Virus record (IMG/VR): IMGVR_UViG_3300042350_005042
Span: 1-20,611 of that record
Length of the DNA stretch: 20,611 nucleotides
Source of the DNA: a virus
Reading direction: 5' to 3' (one strand)
A program made the translations under genes and the position numbers. The notes below the pieces were generated by a model. It did no database searches. It was not told the origin of the DNA and saw only the letters and a list, made by a program, of their open reading frames with translations. Below, in pieces: positions 1 to 5,848 of this stretch. Position 1 is the stretch's first letter. Each line of letters begins with the position of its first letter.

Positions 1-306
1 CCCACAAGTACATTTTATTTGTACTTGAAAAGTAAGGACAATAAATGTTTAGATGACCTTAAAAATTTATTACCTCCTGAAATTACTGGTGGTTATAACC
101 AAAAAAAAGAATTTTACTTAGCTATGAAAGGAAGTGTACAAGCAGACTCTCCTGAACAAGCAGAAACCTTAGACCAAAAATTAGCAAGAGTTTATGGTGA
201 TATTACACCATCATCTATATCATCCAATAAACTAACTGCTGCAGACTTCCAAAAGGAAAGTATTTTAGATGATATCAACAGGATTAAAAAACTAATTAAT
301 GGATAA
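1..306 (+). CDS. Unknown phage protein, 3' part only
   Basis: The reading frame is open from the first base of the window, so the gene begins upstream and only about 101 C-terminal residues are visible; the TTG at 19 is not needed as a start. I do not recognise the family. The visible part is hydrophilic, with a stretch rich in Ala, Glu and Gln (around AEQ-type residues 55-65) and no membrane segment. It ends in DDINRIKKLING, a short amphipathic tail that resembles the C-termini of the genes ending at 1015 and 7207. It overlaps the next gene by 8 bases (ATGGATAA), which suggests translational coupling in one transcript. No function can be assigned. Confidence 0.75.
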   Translation, partial: PTSTFYLYLKSKDNKCLDDLKNLLPPEITGGYNQKKEFYLAMKGSVQADSPEQAETLDQKLARVYGDITPSSISSNKLTAADFQKESILDDINRIKKLING

Positions 307-1015
307 TTTTATAAACCCGTTAAGTAACACAATAAAAAAGTACCAAGGACAATCAGATGGTGAATATTTTGTTGAGTTTATAAATTCCTCAGGTTTACCT
401 GTACTAAGTCCTTATGATGGTATTGTTACGAACACTAGAGAAACCAATAGTGGTTACAAAATTAAGATTTTACATAGTGTAAATAACGAAAGTATTGAAA
501 CTACATTCGAAAATTTATCAAGTATAAATGTCTCGTCAGGTCAAAGAATTTCTAAAGGGGATAGAGTAGGTATGACAGGAAACAAACGAGTGAAATTATA
601 CATCTTTAATAAAAATACTAATAGAACTGAAAAACCAAAAAAATGGTTACCTGAACCTTTTGTTACCCAAACTGACACAACAAGTAGTGAAGAAGAGGAA
701 ATCTTATCACCCAAAACAACTAAAAAGTTGAGTACGACATACAAGGATTCCAAAGAGTTACCAGCAGGTATAGAAACTATATTGGCTTTACCCTTCACAG
801 CAATGAAAAAAGGAATTCAAAATATGTTTTCTGATAGTGAAAAAGCAAACAGAGAGAGAGAGGAAAGAAAACAACAAAAAGAATTAGAAAAGGAACTGAA
901 AAAAAAGGAGGAGGAAAAAAGACAAAAAGATATTTCACCAGACATTAGATTCGAAAGTTACAAAACTAATATAGTCAAAGAAGAAATTGATAGAATAAAA
1001 GAACTTATGAAATAA
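299..1015 (+). CDS. Protein with degenerate M23-like (lysostaphin-fold) domain and charged coiled coil
   Basis: Residues about 30-110 follow the strand pattern of M23 endopeptidases: PVLSPYDGIV, a glycine-containing turn, KIKILHS, NLSSINVSSGQRISKGDRVG, then a final strand. Every residue expected to bind zinc or catalyse is changed. There is no HxGxD motif, the usual Y-x-H-L-S-S is FENLSS, and the usual HLHF is KLYIF. I therefore read it as a non-catalytic M23-like fold, perhaps structural or glycan-binding. Residues about 185-220 are an extreme Glu/Lys/Arg coiled coil. The C-terminus KEEIDRIKELMK matches the tail type of the upstream gene. It starts at ATG 299, overlapping the previous stop, and is followed by a strong terminator. 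An intact M23 domain occurs in the gene at 11854. Confidence 0.75.
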   Translation: MDNFINPLSNTIKKYQGQSDGEYFVEFINSSGLPVLSPYDGIVTNTRETNSGYKIKILHSVNNESIETTFENLSSINVSSGQRISKGDRVGMTGNKRVKLYIFNKNTNRTEKPKKWLPEPFVTQTDTTSSEEEEILSPKTTKKLSTTYKDSKELPAGIETILALPFTAMKKGIQNMFSDSEKANREREERKQQKELEKELKKKEEEKRQKDISPDIRFESYKTNIVKEEIDRIKELMK

Positions 1016-1017
1016 AA

Positions 1018-1053
1018 AAATCCCCATCTTAGAAAGTGGGGATTTAATTTTTT
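1018..1053. terminator. Bidirectional intrinsic terminator
   Basis: A 9-bp perfect stem, AAATCCCCA (1018-1026) with TGGGGATTT (1037-1045), is followed by a T-rich run on the + strand. It is flanked by an A-run (1014-1020) that reads as a T-run on the reverse strand. It lies between the + gene ending at 1015 and the reverse lipoprotein gene ending at 1067, so it can serve both. Confidence 0.85.
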
Positions 1054-1066
1054 TAAGAAACACTAA

Positions 1067-1231
1067 CTATTTTTCAACTTTAGCTGTATCAACAGATGGA
1101 GTTGTAATTGTAGTAGTTTCAACTGCTGTAGAATCTTCAGTTGTAGTTTTTTCTTCTGTAGCTGTAGTAGTTCCACATGAAGTAAGGATTGTGCTTAGAA
1201 CAACGATTGTTCCGAAAAGTGCTTTTCTCAT
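1067..1231 (-). CDS. Small Thr-rich lipoprotein (54 aa)
   Basis: This reverse-strand ORF encodes 54 residues starting MRKALFGTIVVLSTILTSCG. That is a textbook lipoprotein signal peptide: Arg-Lys n-region, hydrophobic core and the lipobox LTSC with Cys19. The mature part, about 36 residues, is almost only Thr, Glu, Val, Ala, Ser, Asp and Lys and is probably disordered and surface-exposed. Small outer-membrane lipoproteins of this kind in phages can be superinfection-exclusion or receptor-blocking factors, or part of lysis, but nothing here decides that. It is the only reverse gene in the first 3.2 kb and sits between a terminator and a plausible sigma70-like promoter, so it looks like an independently expressed moron-type gene. 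The 346-base gap between the neighbouring + genes is explained by this ORF. Confidence 0.75.
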   Translation of the reverse strand: MRKALFGTIVVLSTILTSCGTTTATEEKTTTEDSTAVETTTITTPSVDTAKVEK

Positions 1232-1284
1232 TTTGTTAACGAATTTTTAAGATTTTTAAATTGATTTAGTTATTAAACACTTAA

Positions 1285-1313
1285 TAAATACGCATTAAAC
1301 TTTAATAAGTCAA
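1285..1313 (-). promoter_or_regulatory. Candidate promoter for the small lipoprotein gene
   Basis: On the reverse strand TTGACT (1313-1308) is separated by 17 nt from TATTTA (1290-1285), a good sigma70-type spacing. The -10 region overlaps TATTTATT, the same box found upstream of many genes here. The implied start would leave a leader of roughly 45-50 nt before the ATG at 1231. Not experimentally supported. Confidence 0.45.
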
Positions 1314-1363
1314 ATGGTGTTGAAATTTTTTTTGTTAAAATTATAATTATTGAAAAACTAAAT

Positions 1364-1720
1364 ATGAATTGGAAACACACCTTAATTATTGTAGTGTCTA
1401 TTTTGTTTATTGGAATGGGTTTGGGTTATTTGATAAGTTATAACGCAAAGGAAACTAGAAATCTCCACCAACAACTAATAGATGCTGAAAGAAAAGCTAT
1501 TGATTCTTTATACAAGGAATTGGAAGTTATGAAGACTGAAAGGGAAACTATGGAATCCCAACTAAATGCACTTACTACTGGTATTAGAATTAGTGAGTCA
1601 AACTTATCAACAAAAATAAACCAACTAAAAATTCAAAACAATGTTAAGATTGAAGCTATTACTAATAGTACTAATGATGAGCTGCTCGATGGTTTACGCA
1701 CAAGATTTGGCAAAAAGTAA
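1364..1720 (+). CDS. Inner-membrane coiled-coil protein, candidate i-spanin
   Basis: 118 residues. A short N-terminal tail with one Lys leads into a single membrane segment at about residues 7-25 (LIIVVSILFIGMGLGYLI), followed by a charged helical, coiled-coil-prone region to about residue 100 and a basic C-terminus (TRFGKK). An N-terminal anchor with a periplasmic coiled coil is the architecture of the Rz class of inner-membrane spanins. The 3' end overlaps the start of the next gene by 80 bases in a different frame, as spanin gene pairs often do. No sequence motif proves the function, because spanins are recognised mostly by architecture and position. A general membrane-anchored structural protein is the alternative. 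Confidence 0.6.
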   Translation: MNWKHTLIIVVSILFIGMGLGYLISYNAKETRNLHQQLIDAERKAIDSLYKELEVMKTERETMESQLNALTTGIRISESNLSTKINQLKIQNNVKIEAITNSTNDELLDGLRTRFGKK

Positions 1721-2135
1721 CAAAGATTCCGTAAGTCCTAAAATAGATTTAGTTGTTATAGATGGAGATACACTTTTTACAATCAATAGAAAGGTTGCGA
1801 TACAAATAGCAATTGAACACGATTCCTTGGAAATTGTAACAAGTAAATTGAAAGAATGTAATGGTGTATTAGATTATTGTCTTGAGGTTAAAAATCAGTA
1901 CAAAACAGCATTAGACCAATCCCAAGGTGTAAGTGATATGTTGAGAAAAGAAATTGAAAAGAAGGACAAAATTATTGGTAGTTACAAAAAGATTGATGAA
2001 TCTCAACAAGCTATGTACAAAGAACTGAATACTGAATTTAAGAAAGCTAAAAACAGAAACAAGTGGTTGACAGGATTAAGTATTGGTGGAGTGACAGTAG
2101 GATTCACTTCAATTATCCTTTTACTTCTTAAGTAA
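1641..2135 (+). CDS. Secreted coiled-coil protein with C-terminal membrane anchor, spanin-like
   Basis: 164 residues. The N-terminus (MLRLKLLLIVLMMSCSMVYA) is a signal peptide. It could be processed as a lipoprotein at MMSC (Cys15) or by signal peptidase I after VYA, before Gln21; the sequence does not decide. The middle (about 45-135) is rich in Lys, Glu, Asp and Gln and likely helical or coiled coil. Residues about 143-163 (WLTGLSIGGVTVGFTSIILL) are a membrane segment ending in Lys. An N-terminal lipobox with a C-terminal transmembrane segment is the layout of unimolecular spanins. The first 80 bases lie inside the preceding gene in another frame. Lysis is inferred from architecture and overlap, not homology. 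Confidence 0.6.
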   Translation: MLRLKLLLIVLMMSCSMVYAQDLAKSNKDSVSPKIDLVVIDGDTLFTINRKVAIQIAIEHDSLEIVTSKLKECNGVLDYCLEVKNQYKTALDQSQGVSDMLRKEIEKKDKIIGSYKKIDESQQAMYKELNTEFKKAKNRNKWLTGLSIGGVTVGFTSIILLLLK

Positions 2136-2148
2136 TTATATTATATTT

Positions 2149-2168
2149 TTTATGTCTTAGGACATAAA
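2149..2168 (+). other. Intergenic hairpin, TTTATGTC/GACATAAA
   Basis: A perfect 8-bp stem with a TTAG loop (2149-2156 with 2161-2168) lies between the gene ending at 2135 and the start at 2188. It has no downstream T-run, so it is a weak terminator candidate; it may be a leader or processing structure. Confidence 0.35.
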
Positions 2169-2187
2169 GATTAAATAATTTATTATT

Positions 2188-2622
2188 ATGGAAATTACTT
2201 ATTTTGCTTTGGGTATGCTCTCGATGGTGGCTCTGATTTTTGTTGGAATTATTGTTTGGGGTTTGTTCAGGGTCAGTAAAATTGAGCGACAGATTGGTGT
2301 CATAAAACAAAACGACAGATTTGAGTTTGATAATGTTCAACGACAATTTGAAAATGTTTATCGAGCTATTGATAGTCAAAGGGATGATTACCGACATGAA
2401 TTTGAATCCGTATTTCGTAGGTTTGAAACAATCGAGGAAAATTCAAGGTTGAATACCAATGAACTTGTTAGAACAATGGATGAAAGGTTCAATAAAATGG
2501 AACAACACCAATTCGGAAAATTCCATGAATTACATGGGATGATAATGGAGAGGCATACTGCTTCAACTAGTTACACAGACAAAAGAGTTGATAAGTTATT
2601 AAATCAAAAAGAAGTACTATAA
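2188..2622 (+). CDS. Membrane-anchored coiled-coil protein, unknown
   Basis: 144 residues. A single N-terminal membrane segment at about residues 4-28 (FALGMLSMVALIFVGIIVWGLF) is followed by a long, highly charged helical region. It contains heptad-like repeats built on Phe, Glu, Arg and Val (for example FENVYRAI, FESVFRRFETIEE), likely a coiled coil. It ends KLLNQKEVL. It resembles the gene at 1364 in topology but not in sequence. It forms the third member of a run of small envelope proteins and is closed by its own terminator at 2627. It could be an additional lysis or membrane-remodelling protein; I do not recognise a family. The start is the ATG in the context AATTTATTATTATG, with no Shine-Dalgarno sequence. 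Confidence 0.65.
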   Translation: MEITYFALGMLSMVALIFVGIIVWGLFRVSKIERQIGVIKQNDRFEFDNVQRQFENVYRAIDSQRDDYRHEFESVFRRFETIEENSRLNTNELVRTMDERFNKMEQHQFGKFHELHGMIMERHTASTSYTDKRVDKLLNQKEVL

Positions 2623-2626
2623 CAAT

Positions 2627-2660
2627 AAACCCCTCCGATAAAGAGCGGTTTTGTATTTTT
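2627..2660 (+). terminator. Terminator with one mismatched pair
   Basis: AAACCCCTC (2627-2635) and GAGCGGTTT (2643-2651) form a 9-pair stem with one C-C mismatch around the loop CGATAAA, followed by TGTATTTTT. The hairpin is nearly identical to the one at 3244, which has the unmutated GAGGGGTT arm. Confidence 0.75.
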
Positions 2661-2664
2661 ATAA

Positions 2665-2672
2665 TATTTATT
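2665..2672 (+). promoter_or_regulatory. TATTTATT box upstream of gene 2689
   Basis: This is one of the recurring TATTTAT boxes, 16 nt before the ATG at 2689 and directly after a terminator, where a new transcript would be expected to start. No -35 element is visible. Confidence 0.35.
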
Positions 2673-2688
2673 ATAAAAAATTAAAATT

Positions 2689-3222
2689 ATGAAAAGAATT
2701 ATAAGATTAACTGAATCGGATTTAGTTAAATTGGTAAAAAGGGTTATTAGTGAACAAAACGAAAATACTAGTACACCAACAGCAACTTTATTAAGAACAA
2801 ATGTTCTTGAGTATACTGGTAATTTAATTAATAATGTGTATGATGGATTTTATTCTCTCCCACAGACAAGTGGAATTTTGATTGGTAAAAATATAAGCGA
2901 ATTGCAAAATTATTATGGTTCTGGAACAAGTACTAAAACCCAACAAACAGATGAAATGAATTCAATCACCTTCCAATTAAATAAAATAATACAAGGAAAA
3001 AATGTTGGTCAAAAAATTGATTTGAGGTTAAATGGTAAATCAATTTTAAGTTTACCTATCGAAAAATCTGATGGAATAGACACTAAACAATATTATGTAA
3101 TGAATCAAGTCAAAATCTCCAATTTACAACCTGGTGAAAATTTAATTACTTGTGTCGTAAATAACAAACAATTAGATGCTATTAATTTTAACAAGTTTTA
3201 CTTGAAGTTTAATGTCAAATAG
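2689..3222 (+). CDS. Unknown protein with capsid-targeting-like N-terminal peptide
   Basis: 177 residues. The first 22 are a basic amphipathic peptide beginning MKRIIRLTESDLVKLVKRV and ending I-S-E before Gln23. In T4, internal head proteins carry a short N-terminal capsid-targeting peptide that the prohead protease removes after (I/L)-x-E, and this N-terminus fits that logic. The remainder (about residues 30-177) is Asn/Ser/Thr/Gln-rich with alternating beta-strand-like segments (IDLRLNGKSILSLPIE, ENLITCVVNNK). I recognise no family. It is a single-gene unit between two almost identical terminator hairpins (2627 and 3244). Packaging inside the head is an inference. Confidence 0.65.
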   Translation: MKRIIRLTESDLVKLVKRVISEQNENTSTPTATLLRTNVLEYTGNLINNVYDGFYSLPQTSGILIGKNISELQNYYGSGTSTKTQQTDEMNSITFQLNKIIQGKNVGQKIDLRLNGKSILSLPIEKSDGIDTKQYYVMNQVKISNLQPGENLITCVVNNKQLDAINFNKFYLKFNVK

Positions 3223-3243
3223 AAAATAAATAATGTAACAAAA

Positions 3244-3271
3244 AACCCCTCCGATAAAGAGGGGTTATTTT
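3244..3271. terminator. Bidirectional terminator between convergent genes
   Basis: A perfect 8-bp stem, AACCCCTC (3244-3251) with GAGGGGTT (3259-3266), has the loop CGATAAA and ATTTTATTT downstream on +. The A-run at 3240-3245 gives a T-run on the reverse strand. It separates the + gene ending at 3222 from the reverse endonuclease gene ending at 3270. Confidence 0.85.
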
Positions 3272-3941
3272 ATTTATTGATAATTCTGCCTTTTACCCAC
3301 CCTTCGTTCAAAAAAGTAGATAAATCGTCTTTTTTAATTTTTTTATTTTGATTATCTTTTGTAATCCAAATTGTACCAAATTGTGAATTTGTTTCGCCTA
3401 AGCCTACATTTTTTTTTATCATAGACATTTTCTTTTTTGTCTCCTCTGAGTGTTTTCTACCTGTCCAATCAAAAGTAAAATTTGTTAATTTTCCTTCTTG
3501 GTGTCTTTTCTTTCCTGATTTAGACATAATTTCGGAATATTTTTTACGAAATTCTTCATCATTTTTTAATTTTTCTATAAAAATATGTTTTCCAATAACA
3601 GAACCTTTACTTTGAAAATTTGAAAAATGTTGGGCATTAATAAACCCACCTGATTCGCCACCAACTACTAAGTTCATACACAAACTATCGGATAATAATT
3701 CTCTATTGACAACTTCTTTTTCTTTTTCCAAAAGTATTTTTCTACTTGAGAAGAACTCTAAAATTTCTTTAGTGTGGTTTTCTTTTCCGTGAAAATTTAT
3801 GGAATTCCATAATCTTTTACCACTACCAAAATAACCATCGTTTAAATTATCGGTAGAATGTATCCCAATATAAAATCTTTGTGTTTTAATACAAGTTATT
3901 TTATAAAGATAGTGGTATTTTCTATTTTCTGCTCTTATCAT
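3270..3941 (-). CDS. GIY-YIG homing endonuclease with NUMOD3 motif
   Basis: 223 residues. The N-terminal 95 residues are a GIY-YIG nuclease domain: YLYKIT at 11-16, FYIGIHS at 23-29, the family's DGYFGSG at 35-41, a KEILE helix at 58-62, a Glu-rich helix near 70-80, and MNLVVGG at 89-95. The C-terminal part carries the DNA-binding NUMOD3 pattern GRKHSEETKKKMS near residue 161. This is the layout of free-standing phage homing endonucleases of the Seg type, which cut genomes lacking the gene and spread it by repair. It lies immediately downstream of the tmRNA gene on the same strand. The ATG lies within the right arm of a perfect inverted repeat that could hide it from ribosomes, and a TATTTATA box lies 13 nt upstream. 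Confidence 0.9.
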   Translation of the reverse strand: MIRAENRKYHYLYKITCIKTQRFYIGIHSTDNLNDGYFGSGKRLWNSINFHGKENHTKEILEFFSSRKILLEKEKEVVNRELLSDSLCMNLVVGGESGGFINAQHFSNFQSKGSVIGKHIFIEKLKNDEEFRKKYSEIMSKSGKKRHQEGKLTNFTFDWTGRKHSEETKKKMSMIKKNVGLGETNSQFGTIWITKDNQNKKIKKDDLSTFLNEGWVKGRIINK

Positions 3942-3974
3942 ATATTTTTTTTTATATAAATATATGATAAGAAC
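3931..3974. repeat. Inverted repeat over the endonuclease start codon
   Basis: The arms 3931-3947 and 3958-3974 are complementary over 17 positions with one mismatch, including a perfect 14-bp core CTTATCATATATTT/AAATATATGATAAG. The ATG of the GIY-YIG gene (3941-3939) is inside one arm. In mRNA from the reverse strand this would sequester the start codon, similar in principle to the hairpins that restrict translation of T4 intron endonucleases such as I-TevI. Confidence 0.7.
3955..3962 (-). promoter_or_regulatory. TATTTATA box upstream of GIY-YIG gene
   Basis: On the reverse strand TATTTATA lies 13 nt before the ATG at 3941. The same box and the same 13-nt spacing occur before the genes at 6689 and 17889, with a one-base variant before the portal gene. 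If it is a promoter, transcription starting just downstream would omit the far arm of the inverted repeat and leave the start codon exposed. Confidence 0.35.
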
Positions 3975-3988
3975 AAAAACTTCCGATG

Positions 3989-4366
3989 TGGAGGTATAGG
4001 GAGTCGAACCCTTTCCTGTCCATCTTAACTATTAAGGACTACATGTTTAGGACAACATTATTCGCAGTGTTCCGAGCTATTTGATTTTTATACTCCCAAA
4101 ACCAACAAAATCGGCCAATTCATTTTTAGGGATGAGAATCGGTTAGACAACCCTATAGTGCTCCTGTTCCTGAGTTAATGCACCCCGACTCGAAAGTGGT
4201 AACCTATTGACTAGGCTACTACTGCTTCTTCAGCACGGATTAAACCTACTGCAGAAAGTTTGTTGATAACGTTGCCGTGTATCGTTTCAAACCAGTTTAA
4301 CGGACTTAGTTCAGGTCCGACATGCCCCGAATAACTAACAACGTCAGTCGATACCAGATTACCCCC
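3989..4366 (-). ncRNA. ssrA: tmRNA (transfer-messenger RNA)
   Basis: The reverse strand reads as a complete tmRNA of 378 nt. The 5' end GGGGGTAATCTGGTATCGAC matches the conserved tmRNA start and D-loop. The 3' end GGGTTCGACTCCCTATACCTCCA contains the T-loop and acceptor strand: GGGGGTA pairs with TACCTCC (one G-T), with A as discriminator and no encoded CCA. TTAGTTATT (nt 29-37) can pair with AATAGTTAA near the 3' end as helix 2, and CGGAC/GTCCG (nt 48-66) fits pseudoknot 1. A tag reading frame starts at nt 91, near the position in E. coli. tmRNA rescues stalled ribosomes and tags the unfinished product for proteolysis. A possible promoter (TTGGTT-17-TATCCT) and a TATTTATA box at 4405-4398 lie upstream. 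It is adjacent to a homing endonuclease gene. Confidence 0.9.
4211..4276 (-). other. tmRNA tag-peptide reading frame (21 codons plus TAG)
   Basis: The inferred resume codon is GGC at nt 91 of the tmRNA and the frame ends at TAG. The tag would be 21 residues, beginning GNVIN and ending AEEAVVA. Most bacterial tags are about 8-15 residues and end in a form of ALAA or AVAA. This one is longer and ends AVVA, although the small hydrophobic terminus is kept. The resume codon is inferred from position and frame only; a shorter tag starting at a later codon is possible. Confidence 0.65.
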
Positions 4367-4420
4367 ATATTTTCAATTAACTTTATACAAGGATAAATAT
4401 AAATAATGAATAAACCAAGG

Positions 4421-4428
4421 TATTTATA
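4421..4428 (+). promoter_or_regulatory. TATTTATA box upstream of gene 4445
   Basis: It lies 16 nt before the ATG at 4445, in the short intergenic region shared with the divergent tmRNA. A second copy in the opposite orientation (4398-4405) faces the tmRNA, so the two boxes could drive divergent transcription. Confidence 0.4.
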
Positions 4429-4444
4429 AAGAAAAATATTTTTT

Positions 4445-5839
4445 ATGACACCGAAGGAATTAGCTGATGAAGAATCAGAGATTAAATTTGAGGATGATAA
4501 GGTTTTATTTATCAAAGTGAAAGGGTATGACGCTATGGACTACTACGCTTCTGAAAAATTGAAGAGAGAATATAATAAGTTCAATAGATATGGTGATGTC
4601 TATTTAATCGTTGATAAAGATGGTGAGAATAGTTATGTATTGAATCAAGTAAGAAATGGCTATACTGATGTGTTGGATTTTGATGGGATGGTAAATAACT
4701 TTATGGATGTAATTGAGGATTATCCACAATTAGAATCGAAACTTGTTGAGTTCATTAAACCTGAGAACCCTTATGAAATGTTGTTATTAATTAAGGCGGG
4801 TAAAAAATATGATAAATGGGATATGAGAAGCATTGATGAATCTTTAAATGGGATGACACTTAACGAAAAGAATCCTGGTAAGAGTATGATTCAACTTATG
4901 TTTGATGCTGATGAATATATATCTTTTTTTGACTATAAAGAAGGTGAATGGGATGCAAGGATATTGGGGTCTATATTTGGAAATAGTTATTATGGTAGTT
5001 CTTTTGATTTGATACCTAGTGATATGACTTGGGACGATTGGAAAGAAGGTTATATGTTTGGTTCATTTGATGATAAAAACAAAAAAAAGTTGGATGATAT
5101 TGTTTCATTTCTAATTCCTGGTGTAAAAGATTTAAAAGACAAAGATGAGGACAAATATAATAAGAGTGTTGCTCAGTTCTTAGATACCAATTTTCCGGTG
5201 GTTGGTGAAAGGATTGCTGATGAGTACAATTCATTAAGAAACGAATCCGCAGTAGAAAAAATCAAAGAAATTGGTATAAAAGATATTGCGGATGTATTCC
5301 AACAATATGGGGTTTTCAGAAAATCAGGTGTTTTTACAAATTATGTGACAACCGTAAATATCCTATTAAGTTTATATAAAAAAACTCAAAGTAAACAAGC
5401 AACAATTGTTGAACTATTTAAGGAATTGGGTGAAGAAATGGACTTAGATATTGGTTATTATAATGAAGTGGCTATGGATAGTTGGGATTTTGATTTTGAA
5501 CAATTTAATGATGTTGTTGGTGACCAATTGGATACAATATTAGAAGAAATAGAAGATGAACCTGAAAAGTTTGAGGCCTTCAAAAACTATGCCGATGTAT
5601 TGAAAAAACTTAATGATATGGGTTACCAAATTGGTGGTCAATATAAATTACCAAACACGGAAAATTCATTCAGAATTGACGAAATTAGAAAAGACGACTC
5701 AAAAGTAGTAATAGTTCATTGGAATAAATCATCAGGAAGGGGAGAAAGAAGAAGTTACACAATAGAAGAGTTTGTTAATTATTTACATTCACCAGAACTT
5801 TTTGAAAGTTTAGTAAAAAGATTGAAAAGAATTATGTAA
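4445..5839 (+). CDS. Large acidic unknown protein
   Basis: 464 residues, strongly acidic and rich in Asp, Tyr and Phe, without signal peptide or membrane segment. I do not recognise the family. The N-terminal third has a beta-rich pattern (VLFIKVKGY, DVYLIVDKDGENSYVLNQV), which can look like a small domain reading or binding a ligand. The centre (about 190-380) is likely helical. A C-terminal module from about residue 395 (QYKLPNTENSFRIDEI, KVVIVHWNKSSGRGERR, SYTIEEFVNYL) looks like a compact beta domain. The last residues, FESLVKRLKRIM, form a basic amphipathic tail reminiscent of other C-termini here. It starts 78 nt from the divergent tmRNA and is followed after 9 nt by the metallopeptidase gene, so the two are probably co-transcribed. 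Confidence 0.75.
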   Translation: MTPKELADEESEIKFEDDKVLFIKVKGYDAMDYYASEKLKREYNKFNRYGDVYLIVDKDGENSYVLNQVRNGYTDVLDFDGMVNNFMDVIEDYPQLESKLVEFIKPENPYEMLLLIKAGKKYDKWDMRSIDESLNGMTLNEKNPGKSMIQLMFDADEYISFFDYKEGEWDARILGSIFGNSYYGSSFDLIPSDMTWDDWKEGYMFGSFDDKNKKKLDDIVSFLIPGVKDLKDKDEDKYNKSVAQFLDTNFPVVGERIADEYNSLRNESAVEKIKEIGIKDIADVFQQYGVFRKSGVFTNYVTTVNILLSLYKKTQSKQATIVELFKELGEEMDLDIGYYNEVAMDSWDFDFEQFNDVVGDQLDTILEEIEDEPEKFEAFKNYADVLKKLNDMGYQIGGQYKLPNTENSFRIDEIRKDDSKVVIVHWNKSSGRGERRSYTIEEFVNYLHSPELFESLVKRLKRIM

Positions 5840-5848
5840 TATTGTTCT

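Noticed and set aside
4398-4405. TATAAATA on the + strand as a T4-type late promoter for gene 4445
   Set aside because: It is the only copy I noted in that orientation upstream of a + gene, whereas TATTTATA in the sense direction recurs; it is better read as the reverse-strand box facing the tmRNA.
4306-4515. Reverse-strand 69-aa ORF across the tmRNA 5' end
   Set aside because: It overlaps the conserved tmRNA 5' end and the start of the + gene at 4445; no protein-like features, explained by the RNA gene.
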